From Deltaproteobacteria bacterium (lineage in GTDB: Bacteria > Desulfobacterota > UBA8473): a DNA stretch of 13,329 bases. Both the position numbers and the translations under genes were made by a program. Of the stretch, positions 7,365-13,329 are shown piece after piece (the stretch's first letter is position 1; each line of letters starts with the position of its first letter). The notes beneath the pieces were generated by a model that worked only from the letters and a program-made list of their open reading frames with translations, was not told the DNA's origin and made no database searches. The DNA lies in the NCBI GenBank assembly GCA_030643245.1, contig DAOWME010000057.1:1-13329 (forward strand), read 5' to 3'.

Positions 7365-7733
7365 CTATTTCCTTCTACCGCCAATTGCCTTACGGGGACC
7401 TTTCCTTGTCCTTGCGTTGGTGCTGGTTCTTTGACCGCGAACAGGCAAAGAACGCCGGTGGCGTAACCCCCGGTAACTCCCTATGTCCATCAATCTCTTT
7501 ATGTTCATTGAGACTTCAATCCTTAGGTCACCTTCCACCTTATACTTACTATCAATTATCTCCCTTATCTTGGCCACCTCGGACTCTGAAATATCATCGG
7601 ACATTATACCAAAATCAATCCCTGCTTTCTTCAGAATCTCCCTAGAATTAGACCGCCCAATCCCGTATATATACGTTAAAGCAATCTCCATATGTTTGCC
7701 CCTGGGCAAATCAACCCCAGCAATTCTTGCCAA
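7365..7733 (-). CDS. rpsM: 30S ribosomal protein S13 (uS13)
   Basis: S13 sits in the small-subunit head and contacts tRNA and the inter-subunit bridge. The 122 residues show the family opening ARIAGVDLPRGKHMEIALTYIYGIG, a helix-two-turn-helix region and the end RGQRTSTNARTRKGPRKAIGG. The start is TTG at 7733, eight bases downstream of GGGAGG, with no usable ATG. It follows rpmJ by 17 bp, so there is little room for the leader pseudoknot known as the S4 target in enterobacteria. Confidence 0.97.
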   Translation of the reverse strand: MARIAGVDLPRGKHMEIALTYIYGIGRSNSREILKKAGIDFGIMSDDISESEVAKIREIIDSKYKVEGDLRIEVSMNIKRLMDIGSYRGLRHRRSLPVRGQRTSTNARTRKGPRKAIGGRRK

Positions 7734-7750
7734 TGTCAGTACCTCCCTGC

Positions 7751-7864
7751 CTACCCTTGTCTCTGCTTGTGCCTTGGATTTTCACAGATTATCCTTACAA
7801 CACCCTTGCGTCTAATCACCTTGCACTTATCACATCTCTTTTTTACCGACGCTTTTACCTTCAT
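7751..7864 (-). CDS. rpmJ: 50S ribosomal protein L36 (bL36), zinc form
   Basis: This is a short gene of 37 codons: MKVKASVKKRCDKCKVIRRK, then GVVRIICENPRHKQRQG. L36 is the smallest large-subunit protein and binds 23S rRNA through a zinc ribbon; the ligands C11, C14, C27 and H32 are all present, so this is the C+ form. Start ATG at 7864 is behind GGTGGG. Position between infA and rpsM is classical. Its upstream spacing is abnormal: 481 bp to infA, occupied by a nested B/C repeat. Confidence 0.97.
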   Translation of the reverse strand: MKVKASVKKRCDKCKVIRRKGVVRIICENPRHKQRQG

Positions 7865-7981
7865 ACTGACCCACCATCCTTTTTCTTGTCACGTCGCTTC
7901 ATTCAGAGCGAGTTTAAAAACGTCTTGACGTTCAAATCTTGGCATCCTTCATAAAAGCTATAAAATAGTTTACACTTTCTA

Positions 7982-8010
7982 ATAAAATAATGGTCTTGGC
8001 ACAGATTCAA
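7982..8010 (-). promoter_or_regulatory. Weak candidate promoter upstream of rpmJ
   Basis: Read on minus: TTGAAT (8010-8005), 17-base spacer, TTTTAT (7987-7982). The match to consensus is modest and the region is AT-rich, so chance is a serious alternative. It would give rpmJ-rpsM-rpsK-rpsD-rpoA-rplQ their own promoter downstream of the repeat insertion. The rest of 7865-8028 shows only a small palindrome (AACGTCAAGACGTT, 7919-7932). Confidence 0.22.
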
Positions 8011-8028
8011 CGGTGGTTAAATTTTAAT

Positions 8029-8271
8029 CCGTGCAGCTAGTTACACAAACCCTGTGTGGGGAATTGTCGCTGATAATTCAGTTAACTGGATTGCGTTAAG
8101 CGTCTGAAGCTTGTCTCGTTTGCTTTTTATATGTAGGAGCCTGCCCAACTTTTAAAATAGACATACGAGACTTTTCATCCCATTACACATTCAGCCTTAT
8201 ATAAAACTCTAGTTCATAAGAAGCAAACGAAGCAAGTAGGCGGCAAGCGGTAAACTTGACCAACTGCACAG
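8029..8271. repeat. Family B repeat carrying a nested family C element
   Basis: The left end CCGTGCAGCT (8029-8038) and right end AACTGCACAG (8262-8271) are the inverted ends of family B. The left arm (8029-8101) resembles 9306-9374. The right arm after the insertion (GCGGTAAACTTGACCAACTG) matches 9373-9391 closely. Between them is the C element. It fills most of the gap between infA and rpmJ. The stretch 8272-8345 before the infA stop holds only a short GAGGG/CCCTC stem. Confidence 0.75.
8102..8244. repeat. Family C repeat, 143 bp, inserted in family B
   Basis: AAGC at 8098-8101 and 8245-8248 flank the element, and the family B copy at 9303-9400 has a single AAGC at the same place, so this looks like a 4-bp target duplication. 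The right end, read inward on minus, is GCCGCCTACTTGCTTCGTTT, matching the left end of the second copy at 13228 (27 of 29). Its own left end is more diverged. The interior 8145-8200 is identical to 13271-13326. No protein-coding frame of note was found. Confidence 0.75.
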
Positions 8272-8345
8272 CTTGAAACTTTTGAACCATGGAGGGGGGC
8301 TCCCTCTGACCGAACTCAGCGCGTGGACACACGAGCGTATAGCTG

Positions 8346-8564
8346 TCACTTTGAACGATACGTAATCCGTCCCCTGCTGAGGTCATATGGGGACAACTCA
8401 ACAGTCACCTTGTCACCGGGAAGTATTTTAATGAAGTGCATTCTCATCTTCCCGGAGATGTGCGCCAGGACTTTATGTCCGTTATCCAACTCCACTCTAA
8501 ACATGGCGTTGGGTAATGTTTCCAAGACGGTCCCTTCCACTTCAATGGCTTCTTCTTTTGGCAT
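8346..8564 (-). CDS. infA: Translation initiation factor IF-1
   Basis: IF-1 binds the 30S A site and helps IF-2 and IF-3 select the initiator tRNA. The 72 residues form the single S1-like OB fold, with EVEGTVLETLPNAMFRVELDNGHKVLAHISGKMR and GDKVTVELSPYDLSRGRITYR, at the normal family length. The ATG at 8564 follows adk by 21 bp, with only a weak purine-rich site (AGGATTGAG) upstream. The adk-infA-rpmJ order is common; the 481-bp gap to rpmJ is due to repeats. Confidence 0.97.
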   Translation of the reverse strand: MPKEEAIEVEGTVLETLPNAMFRVELDNGHKVLAHISGKMRMHFIKILPGDKVTVELSPYDLSRGRITYRSK

Positions 8565-8585
8565 AAGAGTCTCAATCCTACGTAT

Positions 8586-9233
8586 TTAAACCCGATCAAT
8601 TATATCTGTAATCCTCTTAAAAACCTCGTCCATCTTACCAACACCATCAACGGTTCTGCATAATTTCTTTGCTTGGTAATGGCCAACTACCGGGGCAGTC
8701 TGCTCATGATAGACCTTCAATCTGCTCTTTATTGTATCCTCTTTATCATCATCTCTCTGGTAAAGTTCTCCATTACACTCATTGCACACGCCTTCATTCT
8801 TCGGCGGATCAAACATAACATGGTATCCCTGTCCACATTGCCTGCAGGTCCGTCTACCTGTTAGCCGCTTCATCAACTCTCCATCGTCAACTTCAATATT
8901 AATTAGATGATCAATCTTCAAACCCATTCTGACCAGGATATTGTCCAAGGCTTCGGACTGGGCCACAGTTCGCGGGAACCCGTCCAGAATAAAACCTCCT
9001 TTACAATCGGGCTTACCTACTCTATCTTCGATTATCCCTATCACAATGTCATCGGACACAAGAGAACCTTTGTCCATCAAGGCCTTTGCCTTCATACCCA
9101 GTGGAGAACCTTCCTTTACTGCTTCCCTCAAAATATCACCGGTTGAAATTTGAGGTATGCCGTATTTATCAATCAGCATCTTCGCTTGGGTACCTTTTCC
9201 AGAACCCGGCGGACCTACCAGTATCAAATTCAT
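8586..9233 (-). CDS. adk: Adenylate kinase with zinc-binding LID
   Basis: This cytoplasmic enzyme interconverts ATP + AMP and two ADP. The 215 residues carry the P-loop GPPGSGKGT (7-15), the AMP-binding region TGDILR (31-36) and GFPRT (85-89), and a long LID starting at LTGRR (124). The LID holds four cysteines (C130, C133, C150, C153) in two CxxC pairs, the structural zinc site seen in Gram-positive and many deltaproteobacterial enzymes but absent from the E. coli one. The ATG at 9233 is preceded by AAGGA. Repeats fill the 379 bp between it and secY. A map gene, often next, is missing. Confidence 0.97.
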   Translation of the reverse strand: MNLILVGPPGSGKGTQAKMLIDKYGIPQISTGDILREAVKEGSPLGMKAKALMDKGSLVSDDIVIGIIEDRVGKPDCKGGFILDGFPRTVAQSEALDNILVRMGLKIDHLINIEVDDGELMKRLTGRRTCRQCGQGYHVMFDPPKNEGVCNECNGELYQRDDDKEDTIKSRLKVYHEQTAPVVGHYQAKKLCRTVDGVGKMDEVFKRITDIIDRV

Positions 9234-9302
9234 GATGAAACCATCCTTTCTTAAACGTTCCTATATATAGCAAGATGCCCATCCAAAATGCTGAAATAAA
9301 TC

Positions 9303-9400
9303 AAGCTGTGCAGTTACTCAACCCTGGTATCTTGAAATGTCTCTGATGAATAAGTGAACAGCATTGCGTTAAGCGGTAAACCTGATCAACTGCACAGGTC
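9303..9400. repeat. Family B repeat, short form (empty site for family C)
   Basis: Ends CTGTGCAGTT (9306-9315) and AACTGCACAG (9388-9397) are inverted. The 10-bp sequence GAAATAAATC stands directly on both sides (9293-9302 and 9401-9410), consistent with target duplication. The middle GCGTTAAGCGGTAAAC (9366-9381) joins the two arms that in the 8029-8271 copy are separated by family C. Confidence 0.75.
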
Positions 9401-9425
9401 GAAATAAATCTGCATATTATCAATC

Positions 9426-9612
9426 TAAGGGACGTGTCCGAAATAACTTCCCCATTTGTGCATCTCATCTTCAGGCCATCTTTGCCCGATCTTCAAACAC
9501 AAAATCCTCGAAATAGGCAAAACTATTCCTGTGGTTTTGCGTTTTCAGATCGAACAAATCTAACCTAAATCTGAGCGCTAACTTGGGGAAGTTATTTCGG
9601 CCACGTCCCTAA
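9426..9612. repeat. Family A fold-back repeat, complete copy
   Basis: The left end TAAGGGACGTGTCCGAAATA (from 9426) and the right end read on minus, TTAGGGACGTGGCCGAAATA (from 9612), form inverted repeats matching at 27 of 29 positions. AATC flanks both sides (9422-9425 and 9611-9614), a possible target duplication that includes part of the secY stop. Interior arms also pair (9487-9507 with 9533-9552). It is about 93% identical to positions 1-153. No gene inside. Confidence 0.85.
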
Positions 9613-10938
9613 TCAACGACGACCTTTGATCTTAGCTTTTTTCATGAATCCTTCATAATGCCTTGCAAGTAAATGGGACTCAATTTGTGAAACCGTATCC
9701 ATAGCAACCCCTACCACAATCAGTAGTGCGGTACCCCCAAAGTAAAAAGGCGCATTGAACTTCCTGATAAGAATTGTAGGGAGTATACATACGGCCGAAA
9801 CATAGATAGCTCCGCCCAGGGTAATTCTCGTAAGGACTTTATCTATATAATCAGCCGTTCTTTTACCGGGTCTTATCCCAGGTATATATCCCCCATATTT
9901 CTTCATATTGTCAGCAATATCAACCGGATTAAATGTAACTGCCGTGTAAAAGTAGCAAAAGAAAACAATAAGACCAACATATATGATACTGTAAACAAGC
10001 TTACCGGGCCCTAAGCTGTCAATTATACCCTGAAACAATGGATGCAATTCCATCCACTCCTTAGGTAAAAAATTTGCAACGGTTAGAGGGAACATCAATA
10101 TTGAAGAAGCAAAGATTGGTGGAATAACTCCGGCGGTGTTTACACGCAGCGGTAGGTGGGTGCTTTGGCCGCCATACATCCTTCTACCCACCACCCTCTT
10201 AGCATATTGAACTGGCAGACGTCTCTGTCCACGTTCTACGAAAACGATTACCCCTACCACCAGGACCATAAGAATTATAAGCATTAAAACCGTAAAGATG
10301 CTCATCTCTCCTGCCATTAAGAGACGGACTGTATTGGAACAGGCAGCAGGTAATCGGACAACAATACCGGCAAATATTATCAGAGAAATCCCGTTTCCAA
10401 TACCCCTCTCGGTAATCTGCTCACCGAGCCACATAATGAATGCCGTTCCTGCTGTCAGACTGATGATTGTCATTGCAGTAAAAGCCAAACCAGGGTTCAT
10501 GACAACCATCTCTCCTGCAGGACCAGTCATCCTTTCCAGTCCGACACTTATGCCAAAACCTTGGATAACGCTCAGGATGATCGTACCATACCTTGTATAC
10601 TGGGTTATCTTTCTCCTCCCCGCTTCTCCCTCTTTGGACAATTTCTCCAAATGCGGGCTAACCACAGTGAGGAGTTGTAAGATGATAGAGGCACTGATGT
10701 ATGGCATTATGCCCAGAGCAAATACCGATAGGTTCTCTAACGCCCCCCCGGAAAACATGTCAAAGAGACCAAGGAGGGTACCCTTAGCCTGAGCAAAAAA
10801 GGAAGACAGCGCCTCCCTGTCGATACCTGGTGTAGGAACATATACGCCAATTCGATAAACTGATAATAGAAGTAGAGTGACTAAAATCCGTCTTTTCAGT
10901 TCAGGAATCTTGGGTATATTTTGAAACCCGCCCGCCAA
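9613..10938 (-). CDS. secY: Protein translocase subunit SecY
   Basis: SecY is the channel of the SecYEG inner-membrane translocon. The 441 residues are standard, with ten hydrophobic segments expected. Visible family segments are the N-terminal PELKRRILVTLLLLSVYRIGVYVPTPGID, the plug-region LFDMFSGGALENLSVFALGIMPYISASI, and the cytosolic loops VERGQRRLPVQYAKR and PVDIADNMKKYGGYIPGIRPG. The start is TTG at 10938, directly after the rplO TAA, with GAGGTGG as ribosome site inside the end of rplO. No ATG lies near. The stop touches the family A repeat; the C-terminus AKIKGRR looks native. Confidence 0.98.
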   Translation of the reverse strand: MAGGFQNIPKIPELKRRILVTLLLLSVYRIGVYVPTPGIDREALSSFFAQAKGTLLGLFDMFSGGALENLSVFALGIMPYISASIILQLLTVVSPHLEKLSKEGEAGRRKITQYTRYGTIILSVIQGFGISVGLERMTGPAGEMVVMNPGLAFTAMTIISLTAGTAFIMWLGEQITERGIGNGISLIIFAGIVVRLPAACSNTVRLLMAGEMSIFTVLMLIILMVLVVGVIVFVERGQRRLPVQYAKRVVGRRMYGGQSTHLPLRVNTAGVIPPIFASSILMFPLTVANFLPKEWMELHPLFQGIIDSLGPGKLVYSIIYVGLIVFFCYFYTAVTFNPVDIADNMKKYGGYIPGIRPGKRTADYIDKVLTRITLGGAIYVSAVCILPTILIRKFNAPFYFGGTALLIVVGVAMDTVSQIESHLLARHYEGFMKKAKIKGRR

Positions 10939-11379
10939 TTAGACCACCTCTATCTTCCCGCCAGCAGCTTCGATCTTTTCTTTGGCCATTTTACTAAACC
11001 TACAGATTTTCACGACCAATGGATAACTTATTTCTCCATCTCCCAACAACTTTATCTCATCATAGACACCTTTTACCAATCCACAGTTAACCAGGGCCTG
11101 ATCGTTTACTGTGGCACCCTCTTCGAATCGATTCAAATCACGAATATTTACCAAGACGTATTTCTTCTTGAAAATATTAGTAAAACCCCGCTTGGGAAGA
11201 CGCCGTTTAAGGGGCATCTGCCCTCCCTCAAAACCGGGAGGGATACTTGATCCGGCGCGTGATTTTTGCCCTTTTGTTCCACGCCCCGCCGTTTTCCCTA
11301 AACCGGAACCCTGCCCTCGCCCGACTCTCTTCCTCCGCTTTCTAAACCTTGTGGAAGGTTTTAATTCACTCAATCTCAT
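10939..11379 (-). CDS. rplO: 50S ribosomal protein L15 (uL15)
   Basis: L15 is a late-assembly large-subunit protein bridging 23S rRNA domains. The 146 residues have the basic glycine-rich N-terminal extension (RGQGSGLGKTAGRGTKGQKS, about 21-40), GGQMPLKRRLPKRGF and a C-terminal domain ending EAAGGKIEVV. The ATG at 11379 overlaps the rpmD stop as ATGA, and its own stop is contiguous with the secY start, so rpmD, rplO and secY are tightly coupled. Confidence 0.98.
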   Translation of the reverse strand: MRLSELKPSTRFRKRRKRVGRGQGSGLGKTAGRGTKGQKSRAGSSIPPGFEGGQMPLKRRLPKRGFTNIFKKKYVLVNIRDLNRFEEGATVNDQALVNCGLVKGVYDEIKLLGDGEISYPLVVKICRFSKMAKEKIEAAGGKIEVV

Positions 11380-11561
11380 GGCTCAATAACCTCAACTAAA
11401 TGGGGTACTTTATTGATCATTCCTCTAATTTCAGGGGTATCTTTCAAGGTAACGATCTTATTGAGCTTAGTCAGACCCAATCCGATCAATGTCTCCCTGT
11501 GCTTTCGGGGTCTACCGATGCCGCTTTTCTTCAGCCTTACCTTAAGCTCTTTCTCTTCCAT
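11376..11561 (-). CDS. rpmD: 50S ribosomal protein L30 (uL30)
   Basis: This is a small large-subunit protein of 61 residues. The motif SGIGRPRKHRETLIGLGL (13-30), followed by KLNKIVTLKDTPEIRGMINKV and the end LVEVIEP, is diagnostic. The ATG at 11561 follows AGAAGGG. It is 69 bp downstream of rpsE, a gap that holds a small CTCC/GGAG stem but no gene. Confidence 0.97.
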   Translation of the reverse strand: MEEKELKVRLKKSGIGRPRKHRETLIGLGLTKLNKIVTLKDTPEIRGMINKVPHLVEVIEP

Positions 11562-11630
11562 ACGCTGCTACCCTTCTCCAGGCATCCCACCCTGCCCTCC
11601 TCCATGAAAGGAGTATATTCCGGTGGACGA

Positions 11631-12128
11631 CTAAATAATCTCACTCAAAGCTTTACCACGTTTTTTCGCTATATCTTCGGGACTCCTGAGTTGGCCTAAG
11701 GCCTGAAGAGTAGCCTTTACAGCGTTGTGGGGATTATGTGAGCCCAAGCATTTCGTCAAAATATTGGTGATCCCCACTGATTCAACAACTGCTCGAATAG
11801 CTCCTCCCGCTATAACACCAGTACCCTTGGATGCAGGTTTCAACATGACTTTGCCTGCGCCATATCGGCCGATTACCTCATAAGGTATCGTGTTATCGAT
11901 GATCGGGACTTCCAAGAGGTTCTTCTTCGCGCGATCTATCCCTTTCCTAATCGCCTCCGGCACCTCATTAGCCTTTCCTAGTCCGCTTCCGACTATCCCG
12001 TTCCCATCACCGACCACAACAAGGGCGCTAAAACTAAACCTCCTACCACCTTTAACCACTTTAGCAACCCTATTTATATGGACAACCTTGTCCGCCAAAT
12101 CCAATCCATCAGGGCTAATACGGGCCAA
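11631..12128 (-). CDS. rpsE: 30S ribosomal protein S5 (uS5)
   Basis: S5 lies at the mRNA entry channel and affects decoding accuracy. The 165 residues include the double-stranded RNA-binding-like N-terminal domain with VVKGGRRFSFSALVVVGD and GLGKANEVPEAIRKG, then the C-terminal domain with GTGVIAGGAIRAVVE and a GSHNPHNAVKATLQAL segment. The start is TTG at 12128, six bases after AGGAGG. It follows rplR by 50 bp. Confidence 0.98.
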   Translation of the reverse strand: MARISPDGLDLADKVVHINRVAKVVKGGRRFSFSALVVVGDGNGIVGSGLGKANEVPEAIRKGIDRAKKNLLEVPIIDNTIPYEVIGRYGAGKVMLKPASKGTGVIAGGAIRAVVESVGITNILTKCLGSHNPHNAVKATLQALGQLRSPEDIAKKRGKALSEII

Positions 12129-12178
12129 TTATCTCCTCCTTTAAACAAGACTTCTTTCGTAACCTGGTTTTTACCATG

Positions 12179-12547
12179 CTAAAATTTCAGACCATTCTCT
12201 CTAGCTACAATAGCCAGCGCCTTAACTCTGCCATGATACAAGTAGCCGTTCCTGTCAAACACAACCTCCCTTACGTTCTTCTCCAAAGAATTCTTAGCTA
12301 TCAACTCTCCAACTTTCTTAGCGGCAGCTATGTTTCCACCGGATTTCAAGTCATCTCTAATCTCTTTACTCAAGGTGGAGGCAGACGCCAAAGTTTTTCC
12401 TTTACTATCGTCAATAACCATAGCATATACATGTTTGACAGACCGAAACACACAAAGTCTTGGTCTCTGACTTGTTCCCGTTATTTTCTTTCTGATCCTC
12501 TTCTTACGTTTTAACCTGGCCAGCTCTTTTGGTTTTAATGAACCCAT
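12179..12547 (-). CDS. rplR: 50S ribosomal protein L18 (uL18)
   Basis: L18 binds 5S rRNA with L5 in the central protuberance. It has 122 residues from the chosen start. A basic N-terminus (ARLKRKKRIRKKI) is followed by GTSQRPRLCVFRSVKHVYAMVIDD, the AAKKVGELIAKN segment and the signature end FDRNGYLYHGRVKALAIVARENGLKF. A GTG four codons upstream (12559) is in frame but lies within the AGGTGG ribosome site, so ATG at 12547 is preferred. It lies 13 bp after rplF. Confidence 0.97.
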   Translation of the reverse strand: MGSLKPKELARLKRKKRIRKKITGTSQRPRLCVFRSVKHVYAMVIDDSKGKTLASASTLSKEIRDDLKSGGNIAAAKKVGELIAKNSLEKNVREVVFDRNGYLYHGRVKALAIVARENGLKF

Positions 12548-12560
12548 CCCTATTTCCACC

Positions 12561-13100
12561 TCACTTGATCCCAGCCTTACCGATCTTTCGACGGATTTTT
12601 TCCCCGGAATACGATATTCCCTTTCCCTTGTAAGGTTCTGGCCTTCTAAAGGATCTAATCTTTGCGGCCACCTCCCCTACCTGCTGTTTATCTGTTCCCT
12701 GGACGGAGATCTTCACCTGTTTTTCAACCGTGGCGCTAATCCCTTTGGGAAGCTTGAATTCTATAGGGTGCGAGTATCCTAAATTGAGATTCAACACGTC
12801 CCCCGTAATCTCGGCCCGATACCCCACCCCAACGATATTAAGCGTTTTTTCAAACCCCTTTGTCACACCCTCCACCATATTGGCGATCAGACTCCGGGTG
12901 AGTCCGTGAAAGGCTCTGTTCTTATTGGTATCGTTTGCCCGTTCAACCACTATCTTCTTATCATCAATTGTTACATTAACTCCGTCCACCAGATCTTGAG
13001 TCAGCTCTCCTTTGGTCCCCTTCACGCTTAATGTGGAACCATTAAACACCACCTCAACACCTTCGGGAATTAGAATGGGCTGTTTACCGACTCGTGACAT
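12561..13100 (-). CDS. rplF: 50S ribosomal protein L6 (uL6)
   Basis: L6 binds 23S rRNA near the sarcin-ricin loop and factor site. It has 179 residues from ATG at 13100, seven bases after AGGAG, giving the standard opening MSRVGKQPI. Two related alpha/beta repeats are followed by the hallmark RRPEPYKGKGISYSGEKIRRKIGKAG. The frame stays open 17 codons further upstream, but that part does not resemble L6. In the canonical operon rpsH precedes it closely; here a repeat starting at 13199 intervenes. Confidence 0.98.
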   Translation of the reverse strand: MSRVGKQPILIPEGVEVVFNGSTLSVKGTKGELTQDLVDGVNVTIDDKKIVVERANDTNKNRAFHGLTRSLIANMVEGVTKGFEKTLNIVGVGYRAEITGDVLNLNLGYSHPIEFKLPKGISATVEKQVKISVQGTDKQQVGEVAAKIRSFRRPEPYKGKGISYSGEKIRRKIGKAGIK

Positions 13101-13198
13101 CCCTATTCTCCTTAAATAATGAGCTGTTAGAAAGTACGCGGACGACACCAAAACTTGATTCTAAATAGTGCTCATCCATACAATCAATATTTTTCGAC

Positions 13199-13329
13199 CT
13201 GTGCAGTTGAGCAGGATTGCGTTAAGCGCCGGCTGCTTGCTTCGTTTGCTTCTTATACGTAAGGACCTGGCCAACTTTTAAAATAGACATACGAGACTTT
13301 TCATCCCATTACACATTCAGCCTTATGCA
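13199..13329. repeat. Family B left arm with nested family C copy, cut by window edge
   Basis: 13199-13227 is a short family B arm (CTGTGCAGTTGAGCAGG, then ATTGCGTTAAGC). It lacks about 40 bp present in the other two copies. Family C begins at 13228 (GCCGGCTGCTTGCTTCGTTT) at the same AAGC as in the 8.1-kb copy and aligns without gaps to 8102-8203. The remainder is outside the window. The 98 bp between this repeat and rplF hold only the rplF ribosome site. Confidence 0.75.

Noticed and set aside
7919..7932. AACGTCAAGACGTT palindrome followed by T's as a terminator before rpmJ
   Set aside because: The stem is only five pairs with a four-base loop and few GC pairs; termination here would cut off essential genes.
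8183..8401. 72-residue minus-strand open frame across the B/C repeat and infA end
   Set aside because: It overlaps infA in another frame, consists mostly of repeat sequence and resembles no family known to me.
1..9613. Family A copies as a CRISPR or phage attachment pair
   Set aside because: Only two copies 9.4 kb apart, with inverted ends and no spacers or integrase; the genes between are core housekeeping, not an island.
11562..11630. Possible small gene or regulatory RNA between rpsE and rpmD
   Set aside because: Only 69 bp with a four- or five-pair stem; no start with a sensible frame or other support.

Overview
The window is a bacterial chromosome segment whose genes all lie on the minus strand. 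It reads, in transcription order, as the second half of the spc ribosomal-protein operon, the alpha operon, and then a small housekeeping cluster. Protein features such as C4 zinc-LID adenylate kinase, zinc-type S4 and L36, a long-chain polyprenyl diphosphate synthase and a bacterial-type AspRS with non-discriminating signatures fit a Desulfobacterota-like (former Deltaproteobacteria) anaerobe. That taxonomic call is inference from protein style and repeat content, not from a search.

Layout from the right end, in the direction of transcription: rplF, rplR, rpsE, rpmD, rplO, secY (13100 to 9613); adk, infA (9233 to 8346); rpmJ, rpsM, rpsK, rpsD, rpoA, rplQ (7864 to 4848). The last gene is followed by a clear rho-independent terminator at 4682-4708. 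A candidate sigma-70 promoter at 4612-4640 then starts a second unit: rsfS, comF, a polyprenyl diphosphate synthase gene (ispB-like) and aspS (4541 to 132). There is no map gene between adk and infA, where it is often found. Several annotated starts differ from the longest reading frame. rpsE, secY, rpsM, rpsD and aspS start with TTG, each behind a good Shine-Dalgarno sequence.

The unusual content is between the genes. Every larger intergenic gap except the one after rplQ is filled by small non-coding repeats resembling miniature inverted-repeat elements. Family A (1-152 partial, 9426-9612 complete) is a 187-bp fold-back element. Family B (8029-8271, 9303-9400, 13199 onward) has CTGTGCAGTT-type ends. 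Family C (8102-8244, 13228 onward) is a 143-bp element nested in B at a duplicated AAGC; the 9303-9400 copy of B is the matching empty site. Two hairpin elements near 3.0 and 3.3 kb share a 71-72 bp core with ends TGCGTT and GGCCTT but are closed by entirely different, self-complementary arms. One of them sits inside a 210-bp element with 19-bp perfect inverted ends.

These repeats touch genes. Family A supplies the last codons and stop of aspS and abuts the secY stop. The 3.0-kb hairpin forms the leader of the prenyl synthase gene. B/C copies separate rplF from its expected upstream neighbour and infA from rpmJ. I found no CRISPR array, tRNA, rRNA, transposase gene or protein-coding novel system. 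The repeat families, with evidence of nesting, target duplication and one covarying base pair, are the most interesting signal.
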